Of a DNA stretch of 64,000 bases, positions 11,362-23,694 are shown one piece after another. The first letter of the stretch is position 1. Every line of letters starts with the position of its first letter. The position numbers and the translations under genes were made by a program. Location: NCBI GenBank assembly GCA_017562135.1, contig QEYB01000715.1:186001-250000 (forward strand). Direction: 5' to 3'. Source of the DNA: Dipylidium caninum (taxonomy: Eukaryota > Platyhelminthes > Cestoda > Cyclophyllidea > Dipylidiidae). The notes below the pieces were generated by a model, which saw only the letters and a program-made list of their open reading frames with translations, made no database searches and had not been told where the DNA came from.

Positions 11362-14300
11362 TTAAAAGTGTAGTCCGGGGGTAGTCATAGAGGCCGTGGG
11401 AGGGCCAGCCAGACCATGAACAGAAATGGCAGCGGGAGTAGCCGGAAAAGGCGCGTGGGAGGCATTAATGAAAACAGGTGGATGTGTTGTGTGGGGATGG
11501 TCACCAATGGAACGTGAGGGAGCGGAGTGCCGGTGAGGGGCAGCCAACAACGCAGGACCCCCCGCAGCCCCAGACTGATGAGAGAAGACGTTCGTCGAAT
11601 TAGCCAGACCCCCACTTGTGTAGGCAAACTACAATAATTGGTTTAATTACAATTCTTTGCATGTGGCAAATCAACGAATTTCGGAGTTTATTTAAGGGGG
11701 AAGCTTACGTTAGGATCGAAAGGCAGAGGCGGTGGCGGCGTGGGATGTGTTGGAGATGAGGAATAGAGACCACTAGGTGGCATGGAAGCGGCTTGTGGCG
11801 GGGCTGGTTGAGCGAAGGGTGCCCCTCCTACGCCGGGGGCCCCAGCATTACCGCTTCTTATTGACCCAGAGCCGTAAATCGAGGCACCTGTATTACCAGG
11901 CTGCAGGCGGGATGTTGATGACGGCCGATCTGCGCCAATGACACCAACGTAAGGTGAGTGATGATGGGGGGGAGGTGGCGGCGAAGTGTAGTTGGAGGAC
12001 CAGAGAGCAGCAGCCTGAGGCGCGACGGCACCAGCGACAGCAGCAGCCATAACAGCAGCTTCTTGTTGCGAGTGTTGTTGTGGCCAGGAGGGAAAGCCAC
12101 GTTGATGCGGTGGAGCAGAAGGGTACAAGCCGCGCGATGGCTGCTGTGCTCCTGCTTGAGCAGTACCACCCGCTCCGAATGGAGATGCCGTAAAGTAGCT
12201 ATCTGTTCCCATACCATTTTGAGAACAGGCGTTGCTCATACGATTGTTTGGGTGCCGCTAAAACAGTCAAAAATTGTTAGTGAAAAAAGTTCTCGTCATG
12301 TACGCAGAAGAAATCCCTGTCCCTTTCAAATCGCTTCGCGTGTGATAAAGCAGTTGGATAGAAGTAAAATATAAAGTACAAAACTAATCGGAACACTTTT
12401 AACACACCATGGTTAAATCAGGCAGACCGAATCCCATTAAGGGTTGCTGTTGTTGAAGAGGTTGTAGAGTTTGCCTAAATGGTGACTGATGTTGCTGCAA
12501 ATACATCGCAGCTGCGGCGGCGGCGGGATTCATTCCAATTGAAGAGTCTGCAGTAGATTCGATTTTTTTACTGCCATAGGCGTCAAAAAACACAGATGAG
12601 GTATTTGTATACATTCCCGAAGTTTTTCCAAGCCAATCACCAACGTCACCAACCGGTCGTCTGAACTGAGGTGTATTTATAAGTACAGTATTGCCTGGTG
12701 TTGAATAAGCAGTAGAAACGGCGAGGAAGGTCGATTCAGGCTTTGATGTATGAAGAACGGGAGTTATAGCAGAGCTGGTAATTATAGCACTGGTCGGTTG
12801 CTTCTGAGGCCTAACTTTGCAGACATTAGCAGAAGTTGTTGTTACGGTAGAAGAGGAAATTGAAACAGATGCCCTTGAAGGATCTGACAATTGGGGTACG
12901 CTATCGGGTTGTGTCAATTTCTCATCAACCTTTGATTGTCGTGTTTGTGAGATTGCTCCCGATCCTAGGACAGCTTGTATGGTCGGTGGTTGAGAACAGA
13001 CAGCAGTCGGATGGTCCGCGGTAGTATTCTAAAAAGCCAAAAATAAGTACAGCGTCTATTACACCCAAAGGAAGATGAAAGACGCACCTTTAATAAACAG
13101 TAGCCGATTAAAAGGTAAAGAACTATCAAATGTTTACAAAAAAAGAACCGTCTAAGATAAATTTGTAGCGAAAATTAGACCATGACTAAAGGATCAAAGC
13201 GCATAAACGCACCTGCATAGACTTTGAAGGAAGCTGTTTTTTCATTTGCGTTAGCCATTAATGATACCGGAAGATTTTCGGTAGGACTACAACTAGATGT
13301 CGTAGTGGCGGCCCGAGAACCAACAACAACGGACCAAGCATAGGATGAAACAGTCGTTGAAACAGCTGCTTTTGATGGCACGACAGTAGCGTCGGCCGAA
13401 GAAGTTTTCAATTTTGTGTGGGCTTGGGCGGCCAAAGCGGCAGCAGCTGCCTTCTCATTAATAGTTTCTTGCAGTGGCTTTAACCACGCATTAGCCGGTG
13501 GAGTTGTAAAACTATGCGTTTTTTTAGTAGGTTCCGCGAGTCGTGGTGGTGTTTGACTAGAGGTAACAGGAACCGTAGCAGCGGTTGGCGTGGAAATTTG
13601 CTTATCTTTCAACGATACCTCATCACTCTTGATAAGTTTTGAAGATTTTTGGTCAGCTTTAGGCGATACGGAGGACCGACCACGCGACTTCCCCTGATCA
13701 CAACTGAAAATGTATTTAACCAACTCAACAAACAGTAATTGTCGCAACACTTAACCAAAGCGCACACACCGAAACCATCACACCTCAAGCAGTTAACACA
13801 AATGATAGACTCCACTCACCCTTTTATTTTAATAGAGGAAGAACGTTCTTCAGAAGAAATAGAAGACTTTTGACTCTTTTGTTGCAGTTTCGCCTTGTGT
13901 TGCTTTTTACTTGACCTAGAACGGACCTCCATAAATCCATCTTCGCTAGAGCTAGAAGTGCTTTCTGTGACGGATTCAACATTCCTCATTCTCGAAGTCG
14001 ACACGGCAAATGTTGGATCAACGGTGGATGACTTAACGGTTGGCGGGGGGGAATCGAGAAAACTCGGATTCTCACAGTACGATGGCGGAGCCCTGCATTA
14101 ATAGACATCAACGGCACTATTTTCCCTGTCGTTTGAGGCATTGCTCGACGTTGCGCATTTCTTTTGAGAGGGTGACCGAAACCGCCTGTGTGAATCATTA
14201 AAGGTTTAAGTACATCATCTTACATGACCAAAAAACCAAAAAAGCACGTCAAGCCCGCGACCGCGCGTCCCACTACATCACTCACCGTCATCATTATCAT

Positions 14301-17300
14301 CATCACCATCTGTGAGATCTCTACGCTCAATTGTTTTTGTGGTACCTGTTACTGGCGGTGTGTTCGTACGCTCAGCAAAAGAACCCGGCGAAGCCCCCAA
14401 CAGGGAAGAACTGAAGCCTTCGGAGGCAGTCTCCCAGACCTCTACATCACTGGTCAATGTGACTGCAAGCAAGAAAAATAAAGCATGTGTCCTTCTTGAG
14501 CACACCAATCGACGGGACACATGCATGCCGACATGTTCATTGCATGCAGGGAATCGGAGGTAGAAAGGACATGCCGCTAGACAACACACACATGCGAGTC
14601 GCGAGGCTTGACAAAATTGTTAAAATTTAATTGATACTGTTTACCTGAATGGGTATGGCTTCTGAATTTCGTGCTAGAAGCGGAGATGTTCGTTCCACAA
14701 GAGTGCGTCGCATCGACGGCGGCACTCTGCTGCTGACCATTCGAGGTAGTGCCATTTGATTCAGTATTCGTTCTACTTTCGTTCCCACCAGTATTATAAT
14801 CGCCAGCCGAAGTTGTGGTATTGCTAGCAGGAGCAGCAGTAGACGCACCATTACTATTAGCAGGCGCTCCCTTGAAATCGTGATCATCATCTTCATCAGG
14901 GTGTCGACGATTATTTTGGCGACGGGTATTAGTGCGATCGATACGATCGCGGCGTTGGGGTTGTCTCTGAGATCCACCATGATGACCCCTACGTGTCCTC
15001 CCTCCGTTACCGCCGCCTCGATGCGATCTTTGAGAATTATATTGCTGAATATCTGGCCCCCTTGGTGGAAGAACTGAAGCACCTTGCTCTGAATCCGACA
15101 GAGGCTTGATATCTACGTTATCCACATCATTTGGCGACTAAAAAATGGACAAATTATGCCGCAAGGTTCCAGATCCCCTTCATAGTAAAACAGCTGAACT
15201 TATGGCCGGTCTTGGTAAAAAAAATTAGACCTCATTGACAGAAAAAAAATATAAACCTTTCAAGAATAATAGATATTAGTGACACCAGCAAATGGAATGT
15301 ACGCTCAGCAAAATTAATATAGTGGTATAAAGACCTGTCATTTCAATAACTTAACACTTACGATGATGCTAGCCTTTTCCATGTTTTCATCAGCCTTCCG
15401 TTGATTTGAATAAGTGGGACGGGACTTCGACACATCTTCAGTAACAGCGTATCGACGACCAAGGCCGCTACGTGAAAAATTCTTCCTGCCTCGACCACTT
15501 CCAGTCGAGGTGACAGAATTCGCCTTTTCAATGACGCTGTCAACTAAAAAACTTCAGAATTGTGGTGTCGGCGCACAGAAAAACGTCATGTCTCGGAAGT
15601 CATACGTATTGAAACTTTTTGACATTTAGATGTTAAAATGAGGGGAATCGTCTGTCAGGTGAGGAATATCTTTCAAATAAAAACGCCTGAGGTAATAAAA
15701 TACCTTGCCTACTACTTTTGAATTTGTTTCCATTCTTCCACTTATCCCGTTGGATGTAGGAAGAACCGGGTTGGTGCCTATCGAAGTCACTGTTTTGGTG
15801 TTTTCGTTCATCATAGTCAGGGGGAGCACCGCGGTTTGACCTAGATATACGATTTGGTCCCCTAACGCGCTGTTGTCGTGGGAAGGTACCGCTACCAATG
15901 TCATCACGACGTTGTCGCCTCGAAGTGCCTTGTTGTCCCTCGCCCAGATCATCAACTTCAGGTTCATCGGTAGTCAACTCATCCATGCGATCATCATCTG
16001 TTCCATAAGTGCGTCTAGATGAACGTTTAACACGACTCAATCGCCCACTACTGCCGAACGTGTACCGATTACCACTGATCTTTTCACCTACAACCAAAAA
16101 ATAGGTTATTAATCCACAGAAATAACATAGTTCCCATTTCCACTATTCACATTCACCATTTGCACGCTTAGCCCCACCACGGCCGGATTTGAAGGATTTC
16201 ATATAGTTCACCCGAGAAGGCATTGATGGCGGAAATGTATCAAAGTCTTTTTCGTTCCATTTACCGGAAATTTCAACCTCCATAAGTGGAGTGATGTGCG
16301 ATTGCTGTGATTGGACAGTCTGTGGTTGTGCGCTTTGTGACGGGAACGTTTCGATCGTTGACGATGATGGAGGTGTAAATGAAGCTCGCAAACTGTCAGG
16401 ATGGGCAGAGATCTGAATGGGATGATTATTGATTGCGACAGCTCGCGATAAAGAACTTAGCATCTCCTTAGTAGGTTCACTTTCCGCTCCTTTGTCCATT
16501 ACTGGAGAAGGAGGCTGATGTGTAATGTGAGGTTTGGCGGTTTGAAATGAAATGTGATTGACCACTGACGATTCCACGATGTTATTTGCAAACGGAGGCA
16601 CCGGAGTGCCATCATGATCAGACTGAAGACCTTGAACTTGACCACTCTTCGAACTCGGCTAGTGAAAATAAAGAGTAAAAATCTTAAGAAGTTACCTGTT
16701 GGTTGAGTGTGTTCATCGTGAAGCGGTCAGACTTAAAATAAAATCCCTGATTATTCGGTAATTTTGGAGAATTAGAAAGTGGATATGGATGCATAAAAGT
16801 AGGTTGGTTATTGGCAGGGAAAGAACCGGTATTCCATGAAGGAGAAAGGGTGTTGGCCAGGTGTGGCTGTGGTTTCATAGGGGCCTGCAGGTGACTGTTG
16901 CTCGAGGCCACCGAATGCATTAAGGTAGATAATCCATTATTGTACAAGGCGGCAATCATGGGTTCTACACTGTGGCGTTGGGAAGAATTAACAGGGCCGT
17001 GTATAGGGAAAGTTGGAGGACCCGGAACGGCAGCCGAGGCAGATTGCATGATTGACTGAGGGAAAACGTTGGCATCGACCAGGGTACTATTTGGTGAATC
17101 AACAGACTGGTCCTTCCGTTTAGGATCCATCCCTTCGTCATTGCGTTTTCTTCTGGCCATTTGAGCTCTAGTTACAGCCGACTTAAAGGCCAACGTTCGT
17201 TCTTCTCGCTGCGCTTGCACTTGAGCCTCAGAGGTAGTAAAAGAGGTCCGCTGGAGCTGCTCCGACAATAAAGCAACCTCACGGTTAGGAAGCACATCTG

Positions 17301-18579
17301 TATGAGCACCGGAAACGGACGAAGAATCCGCAAATATGCCGTCATTCGGTCCACAGAAAGTTGCATTAAAAGCATGTTGTATGGGGGATACAGGATTGAA
17401 GCAGGGTTGGTCCCAAGCAGTTCGCGGGTATGGGACCTGTTCAGGAAGTTGAGACTGAATAGAGTTCGACGGCCAAGAAGACTCAGACACCCTCAATGCC
17501 TTCGGAGGTTCTTTGGACGAATCAGCTATAGAAGCTTTCGCTACTTCCTCTTCGTCATCATCACTGAAGTTAATTTGTTCTTGGAAGTCAGGCTCTTCCG
17601 TCGTGACAGCTGCCCAACCAGTGCGAGGAGTTGTGGTGGTATTTGGTACATCCTTAGCTTCAACTTCTTTTTCATTAGCGTCTGTTTCCGCAACTTCCGA
17701 GTCCTTAGTAGGGATCGTGTTAGACAATGGCTAAAAAACGTATTAAAATAAGAATAGGCACCACTATCACGAGAGAATGCAGAGTAACACTAACTGTAGC
17801 TGTAGGACGCTGATAAAATGGAACTGTGGGACCTGTTGATTTCCCAGCCAAGCTTCGACCAATTTCAGGGGAGTCGTCACTGGATGGCTTGGACGGCACA
17901 GATTTCGGGGAACGAAGAGCAAAAAAAGCTGAAAACAAGAAACATCAAGAAACCACACAGACCTATCACAAGTAACATTTCGACTCAGCTTACGCTTCTG
18001 TGGTGGTTTAACTAGAGCCGCCTGAGATTCGGTGGCGAGTTCATGCTTCGAACCAGAAGTGTCCTTTTCGGGACTGACGGTGATATCCTTGAGAACAGAT
18101 GTGGTGGTTGGAGACTTAGGGTCACCCTTCGGAGTGTTCTCAGTGACAGAAGTTGAGGAACCCGTGCCCCATCCAGAACCTCCAGGAGGCACGATGTTTA
18201 CTTTGGTATCTTGTCCGCCCATTTCAGCTTTAATACTGGGTACCCATGGAGGGGGCGGGGGATTGCGTCTAGTTCCTTGCAATTTGCCAACAAGTTGAAG
18301 ACCACCGCTTCGCAGAGCTTTACAAAAAATTTTAAACATGGGTGAGCACAGAGGCCATTAAACAGAATAGAAAAATAAGAAACAATAAAGTAACACAAAA
18401 CCACAGCACCGCATTAGAATTAAAAAAACAACGATTTAAGGCAACAAGAGGAGGGCATAGGAAAATAAATTACTGGGTTTCGACTGAGTTTCACTAGCAT
18501 TTCCTTTGTAGACCAAGTTAATATTAGACTGGGCAAATCTCACTCTAGGTTTGTCTGTTTTGGAAAACCTGGTGTTCAT
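11362..18579 (-). CDS. PRRC2: PRRC2/BAT2-type large proline-rich RNA-granule protein
   Basis: Fifteen exons are joined with consistent phases: 18579-18474, 18317-17994, 17928-17795, 17730-16696, 16658-16157, 16087-15704, 15543-15362, 15137-14645, 14462-14286, 14185-14118, 14070-13820, 13703-13223, 13028-12408, 12257-11709, 11628-11362, giving about 1857 aa. The family (PRRC2A/B/C in vertebrates) acts in stress granules and translation initiation. Family blocks seen: the BAT2 N-terminal domain (VYKG, then LRSGGLQLVGKLQ, PSIKAE, VNIVPPGGSGWG), GWAAV at 226-230 with FSDDDEEE at 243-250, GRGRK in exon 7, an RG/RR-rich part of exon 8, VWETASE at 1062-1068, and EDGFMEV near 1178-1184. The C-terminal third is Q-, A- and P-rich and disordered. 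The junction of exons 10 and 11 (14071-14117) is the least certain. An acceptor lies one base before the ATG, so an upstream non-coding or coding exon is possible. Confidence 0.88.
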
Positions 18580-19205
18580 CCTAAAAGAGAAAAAATTACA
18601 ATCGTTGGTCAACGTAATATCCAGCTTTAGTTAAAATTGTGACCATGCTCAGAAGAGCCAAAAAGGGAATAAGCAGACTACCCAGAACTTTACAATCAGG
18701 CCGCCCTAACAACAATGGAGTGCGAAGGTCTAAAAGTTTTAAACAACGGTTGAAAAGATCGATGAAAAATGATTTCGGCCAAGAAAGCAAAACGAGATGT
18801 ATGTTCATTTTCTATTACGTTTATTATACGAGCGGAAATTCGGGGTTTTTATTGTTCCAAAGCAATGAGAACAACAAAATTTAATTAATAATTCACAAAT
18901 TCTAAAATAAATACATTTAGTCGCGCGAAGAGTAGCGTCTTGCATAGAGACGACTCTTTTCAGCGATTGTCATGAGATGCATTGCCCTCCATTCCTTGTT
19001 GCCATTTGGATGCTACCTAAATAGGAGGAATATATTTACCGGTAGTCAGCTCGCAGGTTGAATTATGAAAAGTGGGGTCTAATAATTGCTGAAGTATTAA
19101 TTTTGGCGGGAAGTCTGGAGCAATGGCCATACCACAGTCAGTCCTCTACGGCATGAAGTACATGGGAAACCACTGAGGAAATGCATAAATGCTCAATTTC
19201 CCATG

Positions 19206-19920
19206 TTACAAGCAAGCGCAATGTGCCCTAGCCACAAAAGGGCTAAACCCAGTACAGTGATAGTTTACAGAGGCAATAATTAGTGTGGACTCCTTGGCCC
19301 GAGAACCCGACGTAGGAGCCTCTGGCAAGCTCTGCAACCGATACATTTTTAGACGAGTCGAAGGGGTAGCAGTATGTGTCACAAGGTGTAGATTTTGATG
19401 CAGTCCCGCTGTAAATAAGATTCTGAGGGTTCTTTTCACCGGCAAATGGTAGCGTACTAGCCTGTGGACTACAAATGAGGCAAATTGCGCCCAAGAGACA
19501 AGTTGATTAAATTCGAGAACGGAAAGGAGCGCTTGCGCAGAACCGATTTTCCGGTAGTTCGGTGCAAACTGTTCTTCATGAACTGCCATAACAGCCGAGC
19601 CTACTTGGCCGGCCGAAATATTTGTAATTTGAAGAAGATCCGGGTTGCTTGCAGAAGATTCAGGGACATAGACGCGAAGAGCGTTGTCCGAGTAAGATGT
19701 TGCAAAACTAGAAGGTTCACACCAGACTGAACGTGAAGACCCCAGGTGTTCCACCCTTTTCGGAGAAATTATATAGCAGAATATGCGATAGGACATTTCT
19801 GAAAACTGGTTTCTTTGGTGCGTTGCGCTTTCGGCAACGAATCCCTAAAGCAGTACGCAACAATTGGGGCGCCAAATTGGATAGACGACTCTTCACCGAA
19901 AAGAAGAAATAATGCGCCAC
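19206..19920 (-). other. Open-frame stretch of the duplication, copy 2
   Basis: Two overlapping open frames (19796-19206, 196 codons, and 19920-19717) correspond to the open stretch at 5125-5880 in copy 1. The longest frame is intact here, whereas copy 1 has an in-frame stop in the middle. No family was recognised. It may be a remnant of a mobile-element protein. Nothing shows that it is expressed. Confidence 0.25.
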
Positions 19921-20078
19921 GGGGGACGTGTATCGACTCGCAATGAGGGCTTGTATTTACCACCGTTCCTGCCTTCAAGGTGGCCGTTGTACTTGGAAGG
20001 CAAATTCTACTGTGCCTCTGACTACCAAATACAAATGCAATAGACCCCAATCCTCCACAGTGCACATGACTACTAGAA

Positions 20079-20115
20079 GAAGGAAAGGAAGGAAGGAAGG
20101 AAGGAAGGAAGGAAA
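20079..20115. repeat. GGAA microsatellite
   Basis: This is a tandem GGAA tract and the counterpart of the TTCC tract at 4850-4897 in the other inverted copy. Confidence 0.85.
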
Positions 20116-23100
20116 TGACAACAGACACTACCGAACCGTTTCTGGCGAAGTAAGAGGTAAGGTACGTTGTGCGAATGTCAAAAAGTCGACAGTTCCGCTG
20201 TTCATTGAGTAGAAAATGTCGAACAATGCGGGTTGCCTTATCAGCGAATTACTCATTCCGGAAATCGTTGTTTAAATTTGAATCCACATCAGGTCATGCA
20301 AACAAAATGTGACGTGAGATCCAAGGGCTGAGCAAAGAGGAAGCCCCCCACGTAGGATCGAGATTGAGAGGGTCAGAGGTGCGCACGGGGTCTCTAAACA
20401 ATGGAGGAGAGAGTGGCGATGTGCGCTCTCTGGTGCGCAGTTGGTTCAGGGTGCTTTCAGCACAATTTGTGAGTCTAATGCAGACCAATCGGATGCACTG
20501 CCTTTGTTAGAGGAGAACACGGTCTTTTCTTAGACGGGGCGAAGACACTCACAACACTGACTAATCTTCCCCAGTTGCTTTTACACCTTCGCTGGCTCGT
20601 ATGCCATATAGCCCTTGGGTCTATCCTCGAAAAAGGAGGCCTTCGCACCACGAGAAAGATGGGCGTATGCGCAACCCTCGCGCAGAAAGCATATTAGTAG
20701 GGCATTGCCATTGGTTTATATTTGACTGGAATCACCCTCTTCGATCGCGATGTGCGTCGCTTGCGCGGCTTGGTCTCCAAACCCCTATTGTACGAGGATA
20801 TCAAGGCCCCTTCCACTAATCCAATTTATCGAGAGGAATTGGATAACTCGGAACGCCACACCATTGCAGTGGTTGGCTGACAATTCACTTTAAATTTTAT
20901 GTTATGATCGCAATTAACGAGTTGGCTTTTGAATGTGTCCACTATCCCGCCCCATCTGCGTGACACCCCTGATTGTCACCTCATTCACTCGGTCCGCAAC
21001 CATTGAGAAAAGGACTTACTCGGGGCAAGGTCACTTCGAGTGCATTAGAACGAAATTGGTTCTTGTAGAGGAGGAGAGGGAGGTGTCAAGTTGGCAGGAC
21101 CCAGGGGCGCCGGGAACGTAAGTTGGTGAAAACACTTTCTGTTGTGCTCAATTTGTGTTATTGACAGTGCGCTGGTGTAGACGATTTCCACTCCGTCAAT
21201 AGGTTGTGGTGCCTTATGGGGGCCTTCGAATCTCTTAACATTGTCTTCACGCACAGCAGTCGACGCCGCATGGATCTCGTAATCCTGTTAAGTCACACGG
21301 TGGAAGCAAAATTTTGGACAATGCGGACGTCAAACGAGAGTTTGCAGGTCGAATGGGCCTCGCGCTCCATCTATCAGTTGTGTGGACTCCGGTGTGGTGG
21401 CGTCTTGGTCTCCTGACCCTGGCGGCCGTTCTCACCCTACTCTACGGTAAGGCTAACTCTTCCCCCATTCACTCGGTTTGCAAGGACTGAGACTGAGGAG
21501 ACGGCTTATAAGAATATAGTGATTTGGGTAGCAAATAAGTTGACTTGTCGTGTAGACGACTCTGAGTGAGAGACCAGCCTACAGAAGGGGAGATTATTTT
21601 GGTGGATAGCTTCATCACGGCATACGCGTCGCAGAATGAAGTCGAGAAGGTATGCTTTCGTAGCTAACTATTTGCAACCTCATCACAACAGCCACTACCT
21701 TCCAGTATTCGGGTTTTGGTGAACATCGACAGAGCAGGAAGAAACATTTTGACTCTTTTGCCCCGGGGTCGAGCAATATCGTCACTTGAGACCTCGGCGC
21801 CGTCCGTCCTGTTAGACGTTTCAGGTTATTATGGAAATAACACGCGACTGCATCCACATTGCCTTCATGTTGGCACGTCACCGGGCCCATGAAACTCATC
21901 TCCAAATTGTCACCCACGCCACAGTCATCTGGAGGGTGAGGAGGCGGAGGAGGCGGAGGAAGCACACTGATTGCAAACAATGAGAGGGGATGGCGACATT
22001 CCCATGGGCGGTTGTTTCTTCCTCACTTCCCGACTTGTTTGGTGATTTGTCTCAATACACAAGATGGCGCATCTAGCGGAGTGGCGACTAGGTGTCTCGG
22101 GGACACTGTTGCAAAGAAGAGCATATCGACTTTGCCTGGTTTCAACAAGGACAACAGTATTGAGTGTTCGTGTGTTTATTTGACACAGCCGGACTTGCCG
22201 AGTGTATCGATGTGGAATCCCCTTCTGTTCAATAATGCCACTTCTTCTTTGCTTGTTTATTTCAGTACAATTGTCTAGATCTCCTGAAATTCTCCCTAAC
22301 ATTGGCATATAGGCGATGTGTAGGAGGAAGGATGCAAGTACCTGCTTCGGCATTGGTATTATCTCTAGGTGGAAGTGGACTCCACCTTCGCTATCAGGGT
22401 AATGCCTGTTTAGGGAACCGGTGTGGAGAAGACGAGGTTGGCATCCTTTCCCCTTCCTTACTCGTTCGCCCCATACTCGCTCCTCCGTACAATACCTCCT
22501 CTCCGTAGCGTTCATATACAGCGTCGCACTGGTGGCGTCGCGCGCCTTCCGAAGAGCCTAAGCATGTACGCGAGTATATTGCACTTGGTGACCTGACAGA
22601 GAGTAGCGCCCAAGTTACTGCACTCATATGATCGTTGAGGTCGTCCCCGGAGAGAACATTGTCTCGCTGCAGTAATATGTTGAATGTTCAACATCTGTTG
22701 AACATTTAGTTCATGGCCTGACCTGTGGATTATTGCAGCCTAACAGCCAATTCCAAGTGCTATCTCCAGATTTGTGCATCTGCCTAATCTGGCAAAGATG
22801 CCACCGAGTAAACTTGAGTAAATGGAGGAGTCGTTCTCCTCCCCCCACAGCACTGTTGATATTTCGGTCGATTAGGAGAATTTCGACTTAAATCCTGCTT
22901 GCGCACATTAAATTTAGCACCCAGACCCTTAGTGTAAGTGCTTTCGGTGTGTAAAATTATAAATTTTTGTTCCTCTTTTCTAATTCGACTCATAAACGCC
23001 TATACTAATCTGAGTTATCGCCCCGACTGACTATGATCATAGTGTGCGTGTGTGGGTGTCGGAGCCCGGTACTCGTTTCAGGGGCGCCGCGTTGGTTGCG

Positions 23101-23694
23101 CAATTTCCGCTGACTCGGGTAAATCGTTTTGGAAATGATCAGATGCTTCATCCGACGCTCCTGTACTTCTTGCTAAATTGATGTCCTATCGAAGTAAGAC
23201 CCTAAAGCCACAAGGACAAGGTGGTTTGGGGCAGTTGTGACCTGTATACAGAAAATGCTATTTTTAAGTGGCTTGCAGCGTTACCTAGTCCATGAAGTCT
23301 TACTTTGTAAATTTGTCAATAAGACCGCCAGTGCCTAATGTTTGGCTAAATTAAAGAACTAAATGGGAGTAGACCCTCGTGATGGGTATTGTCATACCAT
23401 GCCTATTTCGGGTGTGAGCCCAAATAGTTGACCAATGAAGGTGCTTATTGGAGAAGCCAACGTGGTCTGCAACTTTGACACAGTGAAGTGCACTGTGCTA
23501 GAGAAAGTGGACAATGTCTCGTTCTGGGAGTTACACCACTGGAAAATGTCACGCGCTGTATTGGAGAAGCCGAAAGACGTGTCACTTCCCTCTAGCTGAG
23601 ACATCAAACTAGTTTGTGTTTTCCAATCGCCGAGTTTATAGGAGGCTAATGGAATTGAAGCACACAAGGATTTATTGATTTCAGGTCGAGGTCA

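Larger units (their letters stand above)
18580..23694. other. Divergent intergenic region, largely inverted copy 2
   Basis: This lies between the PRRC2-type gene (-) and the BAR gene (+). 18580-18951 is unique sequence. From 18952 it belongs to inverted copy 2. No exon with a recognisable protein product was seen apart from the shared open frame on the - strand near 19206-19920. Confidence 0.55.

Noticed and set aside
11958..12374. 138-codon frame on the + strand
   Set aside because: It is the antisense shadow of PRRC2-type exon 14, whose frame fits the gene and its splice sites.
17302..17751. 149-codon frame on the + strand
   Set aside because: It is antisense to PRRC2-type exon 4, which holds conserved family blocks on the other strand.
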